Source of the DNA: Coriobacteriaceae bacterium AM113-163
GTDB taxonomy: Bacteria; Actinomycetota; Coriobacteriia; Coriobacteriales; Coriobacteriaceae
Direction of reading: 5' to 3'
Length of the DNA: 9,438 bases
Assembly (NCBI GenBank): GCA_027673765.1
Contig: JAQDWB010000033.1
Span: 1 to 9,438, forward strand
The translations under genes and the position numbers were made by a program. The notes below the pieces were generated by a model, which made no database searches, was not told where the DNA came from, and saw only the letters and a program-made list of their open reading frames with translations. Shown here in pieces: positions 6,654 to 9,438 of the stretch (positions within the stretch are counted from its first letter, which is position 1; the number at the start of each line of letters is the position of its first letter).

Positions 6654-8723
6654 ATGAATGCTCGGATTGACCATCGAATTTGCTGGCGAGTAATTCGCTT
6701 GATGCTATTTTCCGCCTTACTCTCAGTTACAGCCCCCGCATTTTCTTGCACTGCTTATGCCGTGGAAGAGGGGGCGGATAACGGTGTCGTAGAGCGCGAC
6801 TCGACAGGAGGGCCGGGAGCATTGGTCGGTGGCGGTTGCTCTCAAGACTCCAGCGATTGTGCCGACAAAACAACGGAAGATTCGAGCCTACAGGTTGTCG
6901 AAAGCCATGACCCGTCGACTACAGAACAACTATCTGGATGGCAATGGAACGGTTTGTCCTGGTATTACTATCTAGATGGCTGTCGTTTGACCGGAATGCA
7001 GAATATTGACGACTCGCTGTACTACTTGGACCCCGCTCGTGACGGCGCAATGAGCTGCGGCTGGATTTTTACTGAAAATAAGTGGTATTACGCGGGTCCG
7101 TCAGGCGCTTTGGCAAGTGGCTGGCAGTTTATTGGAGACCAATGGTACTGGTTTGACTCCCTTAACAGCTGTTCTATGGCTACTGGTCGACGTGTTATTG
7201 ATGGGCACCCTTATCTTCTTGGAACCTATGGATTGATTAATGGATGGTGCCTTGATAACGGTTTATGGTATTGGGGTAGCAATGGTGAAGTCTTAACCGG
7301 CTGGCTTCAAACTGGCAATAACTGGTATTGGCTTGATCCCGCCAATGATGGTGTTATGTCTAGAGGAATCGTTTCTGTCGGTTCGTCTCGTTACTATTTA
7401 TCGGATTCCGGCGCAATGGCTGTTGGTTGGGCGTTTGATGGGACGGACTGGTATTACGCTGACGGTTCCGGCGCACTTGCATCGGGCTGGCGTTTGGTGA
7501 ATGGCGTTTGGTATTGGCTCGATGTCGCAAATGACAATAGAATGGCTACCGGCTTTTTTGTCATCGGATCCAATCAATATCATTTTTCTTCAACGGGAGC
7601 GCTGTCACTCGGCTGGTTTATGAGCGATGGAGACTGGTATTACGCTGAGCCTTCTCATGCGTCGGGCATTGTAAAGGCGGGATGGCTGAAGGACAATAGC
7701 CAATACTATTATCTCGATCCTGCCGCCGACGGTAAAATGCTGCTAGGTCATTTTTCTGTAAATGGGAAAAGCTATTATGCAAAAGCTTCAGGCGCTGTTG
7801 CTTGTCGTGAATGGGTAGATGTCCAGGGCTCGGTCCAGGATGAGCCGTCTAAGGCTTTTGCTGGTTCTGATTGCTCATTGTGTGGAGCGTTGCGTAGTGG
7901 AAAGCTATTTACAACAAACGGTGATGGTGAATTAGCCGAAGCTCACGGGTTTGTGACGCTTGGAGGGTGCAAGTTCTATGCTGATCCAACCGATGGCTCC
8001 CCCTGCGCTGGATGGAAGAACGTTAACGGAAAATGGTACTTCTTTGATGAGACCGCTGGCTATGCACGATCTGGCTGGCTGTACAAGGATGGCTCCTGGT
8101 TCTATTTGGACCCATCTACCTACGTTATGAAAACCGGCTGGGTTGCCGTTAACGGATCTTGGTATTACTTGAATTCGTCTGGTTATATGCAAACAGGGTG
8201 GCTTAACCTGGGGGGTACCTGGTATTGGCTTGACACTAGTGGCGCCATGGCTACTGGCTGGCGCGTTGTGGACGGATTCTGGAATTACTTCATGGCCAAC
8301 GGCGCGTGGGTGTCAGACTATATGGATGCTAAGGCTCAAAGTTATTCAAGCAATACAAATTGGCTGATACTTGTCGATACATCACGTTGCGTTACGAGTA
8401 TTTACACTGGATCCTGGAATAACTGGTCCTTAAACCGTCGATATGTATGTTCGACGGGAAAAGCTAGCACGCCCACGGTGATAGGGGAGTATCAAGTCTA
8501 CGGTAAGGGATACTCCTTTGGGCATGGATATACTTGCTATTACTACACGCAGTTCTATGGTGATTACCTATTCCATTCTTCGCCCTACTATGTCAACAGC
8601 AATCGCGTGATGGATCCTACGATGGGGGTCCCGTCCTCTGCCGGATGCGTGCGTCTTGAGATTCAGAACGCAAAATGGATTTACGATAATATTCCTTATG
8701 GAACAAAAGTCGTTACGTATTGA
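6654..8723 (+). CDS. Secreted choline-binding protein with C-terminal L,D-transpeptidase (YkuD) domain
   Basis: A 689-residue secreted protein. The ATG at 6654 follows a GGGGGG tract by six bases; an upstream TTG at 6615 in the same frame has no such site and would bury the signal peptide. Residues 1-36 are a signal peptide ending AYA before Val37. An acidic, Ser/Thr-rich linker is followed by about 21 choline-binding repeats (residues ~95-555) and a YkuD domain (~565-689). His641 (LFHSSPY), Cys665 and Arg667 (SAGCVRL) mark the active site; the usual SHGC His is Ala here. L,D-transpeptidases make 3-3 peptide crosslinks or attach proteins to meso-DAP peptidoglycan. The 44-base gap after the NlpC/P60 gene holds no terminator, so the pair is probably one transcript joining a wall-cutting and a wall-linking enzyme. 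Confidence 0.92.
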   Translation: MNARIDHRICWRVIRLMLFSALLSVTAPAFSCTAYAVEEGADNGVVERDSTGGPGALVGGGCSQDSSDCADKTTEDSSLQVVESHDPSTTEQLSGWQWNGLSWYYYLDGCRLTGMQNIDDSLYYLDPARDGAMSCGWIFTENKWYYAGPSGALASGWQFIGDQWYWFDSLNSCSMATGRRVIDGHPYLLGTYGLINGWCLDNGLWYWGSNGEVLTGWLQTGNNWYWLDPANDGVMSRGIVSVGSSRYYLSDSGAMAVGWAFDGTDWYYADGSGALASGWRLVNGVWYWLDVANDNRMATGFFVIGSNQYHFSSTGALSLGWFMSDGDWYYAEPSHASGIVKAGWLKDNSQYYYLDPAADGKMLLGHFSVNGKSYYAKASGAVACREWVDVQGSVQDEPSKAFAGSDCSLCGALRSGKLFTTNGDGELAEAHGFVTLGGCKFYADPTDGSPCAGWKNVNGKWYFFDETAGYARSGWLYKDGSWFYLDPSTYVMKTGWVAVNGSWYYLNSSGYMQTGWLNLGGTWYWLDTSGAMATGWRVVDGFWNYFMANGAWVSDYMDAKAQSYSSNTNWLILVDTSRCVTSIYTGSWNNWSLNRRYVCSTGKASTPTVIGEYQVYGKGYSFGHGYTCYYYTQFYGDYLFHSSPYYVNSNRVMDPTMGVPSSAGCVRLEIQNAKWIYDNIPYGTKVVTY
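6936..8318 (+). repeat. Choline-binding repeat array of the L,D-transpeptidase protein
   Basis: About 21 modules show the same strong/weak alternation as the neighbouring array. The block IDGHPYLLGTYGLINGW corresponds closely to IDGRTYIFGDYGLANGW of the upstream protein, followed in both by matching modules. A degenerate insert at about 7800-7960, rich in Ser and Cys and lacking WYY motifs, precedes the last six modules. Confidence 0.88.
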
Positions 8724-8754
8724 TTATTTGGTTGATGTAACTACTTTCGCCTAA

Positions 8755-8784
8755 TTGGCTTAACCGTTCGAGATCAGGTAAAAT
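8755..8784 (+). promoter_or_regulatory. Putative promoter upstream of the broken surface-protein gene
   Basis: TTGGCT (8755-8760) and TAAAAT (8779-8784) are separated by 18 bases and would start transcription about 95 bases before the ATG at 8886. The rest of the 162-base gap after the L,D-transpeptidase gene shows no clear terminator or RNA gene. Confidence 0.4.
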
Positions 8785-8885
8785 CTAATTATGAGAACGT
8801 GGCCCTAGCGCCCGTTTAATGAAGGGAATTCGTCCTAGAATCTGATATATGCACGACAACGCTTTAATGCGACAGAAAGAGTGAA

Positions 8886-9250
8886 ATGTCGGGAAATCGC
8901 TATTTCAGTTTTATCAGTGCGGTTTGCATACCATTAATTAATATCGTTCCCCTTTTAAGCCCCACGGTTGCCTTCTCATTAAGCGAAGATTGCGTTGTTG
9001 AGGGTGCGATGTCTCTTTAGCTCAATCGGGGCAATAGGCATTTGTGTCATCGTATGGCGATCGCTTGGCTTTAGATTCAGCTGATTTCAAAGTGTTTATC
9101 GATTCGTCAACATATGAATACACCGGTGATACGATTTCTCCAGAGGTTTCGGTTTTTGTCGTTAACGGGTCTGCGCTGACAAGCGGAATCGATTTTGAAG
9201 TTATTTATTTGAATAATATTGCGCCTGGCCGTGCCGCTATAAGTGTAAAT
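8886..9250 (+). pseudogene. Broken secreted surface-protein gene (signal peptide plus Ig-like repeat fragment)
   Basis: The ATG at 8886 opens 44 codons with a clear signal peptide (basic start, then SAVCIPLINIVPLLSPTVA) and stops at 9018. The coding pattern resumes in another frame after a TAG at 9035 and reads FKVFIDSSTYEYTGD, SPEVSVFV and GIDFEVIYLNNIAPGRAAISVNG up to about 9250. This matches the repeated beta-rich surface domain with the pattern Y-x-YTG...PxVxV...G.DY.V.Y.NN...G.A...V.G. The frame change and two stops mean no single intact product. The domain then ends abruptly where the DNA becomes GC-rich. Together with the other genes it looks like a former fourth surface protein. A sequencing error could explain one break but hardly the GC-rich junction. 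Confidence 0.68.
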
Positions 9251-9252
9251 GG

Positions 9253-9411
9253 ACTTTGCCGGCGATACTCGGCAACGACGCGGCGGCGCTGCTGGACGCC
9301 TATGGCGTGGAGGACGCGGCGCTCGACGATCTCGACCTGGCCCCGGGGCTCATAGGGCGGGCGCGCACAGAGAGGGGCGATGTCCCTCTGGCTAGCCTGG
9401 GTGACGCATAA
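9253..9411 (+). pseudogene. GC-rich 3' remnant of an unidentified gene
   Basis: From about 9253 the composition is very GC-rich. The frame with high-GC codon habits (G or C at most third positions) runs through ILGNDAAALLDAYGVEDAAL, DDLDLAPGLIGRARTERGD and VPLASLGDA to TAA at 9409-9411. It reads like the acidic C-terminal end of a real protein, but no start or ribosome site precedes it and its 5' part is missing, replaced by the truncated surface-protein sequence. A TTG at 9256 could in principle start a 51-residue peptide, which seems unlikely. No family is recognised. Confidence 0.45.
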
Positions 9412-9424
9412 TTTCTTTCGCAAA

Positions 9425-9430
9425 TTGACA
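9425..9430 (+). promoter_or_regulatory. Consensus -35 box at the window edge
   Basis: TTGACA occurs in a short AT-rich stretch right after the GC-rich remnant stops. The -10 would lie beyond the window, so this may be the promoter of the next gene. It rests on one hexamer only. Confidence 0.25.
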
Positions 9431-9438
9431 ACCGCATA

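Noticed and set aside
4633..8318. Regular DNA repeats that could suggest CRISPR or a satellite array
   Set aside because: Periodicity is 57-69 bases, always in frame, and explained by protein repeats with diverged DNA; there are no constant repeats with unique spacers.
8791..8808. Tiny five-codon frame after the promoter-like pair
   Set aside because: It has no ribosome site and no regulatory codon run; likely chance.
9205..9423. Minus-strand reading frame across the GC-rich end
   Set aside because: It crosses the composition junction, has no ribosome site and its residues look like antisense of the plus-strand remnant.

Overview
The window is a cell-surface locus built around choline. It carries genes to import and activate choline, flanked by three large secreted enzymes with long arrays of choline-binding (CW_binding_1 type) repeats. 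The repeat style (GW...WYWLDP..DGAMATGW) and the GC-rich ends suggest a Gram-positive, probably a Coriobacteriia actinomycete of the gut or mouth such as a Collinsella or Olsenella relative. This placement is an inference from style and composition, not a proven assignment.

Layout, left to right. (1) Positions 1-1494 (+): the 3' part of a choline-binding protein ending in a C39-like cysteine peptidase domain. (2) 1505-1537: a perfect hairpin serving as a terminator between convergent genes. (3) 4272 down to 1556 (-): a two-gene operon. The first gene fuses a winged-helix DNA-binding domain, a LicC-type nucleotidyltransferase and a LicA-type choline kinase. The second is a LicB-type choline permease. 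(4) 4273-4437: a divergent control region with a perfect 8+8 bp palindrome beside the likely licCA -10 box. (5) 4438-8723 (+): two tandem choline-binding proteins, one ending in an NlpC/P60 domain and the other in an L,D-transpeptidase (YkuD) domain. (6) 8886-9250: a broken secreted-protein gene. (7) About 9253-9411: a GC-rich 3' gene remnant with no recognised family, followed by a -35-like box at the window edge.

How it fits together: LicB would import choline, the kinase domain would make phosphocholine and the nucleotidyltransferase domain would make CDP-choline. LicD-type enzymes outside this window would then place phosphocholine on a surface glycopolymer. The three repeat proteins would dock on that choline and act on peptidoglycan or surface peptides. 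The same fused enzyme has a DNA-binding domain and its gene sits beside a palindromic site, so it could sense the pathway and control both divergent units, much as NadR does for NAD.

Composition is mosaic. The first ~420 bases are very GC-rich, the following ~8.8 kb is much more AT-rich, and the sequence turns GC-rich again at ~9253. The left switch lies inside the repeat array of an intact reading frame, and the right switch cuts a surface-protein domain. This looks like a transferred island that entered on the left by recombination within choline-binding repeats.
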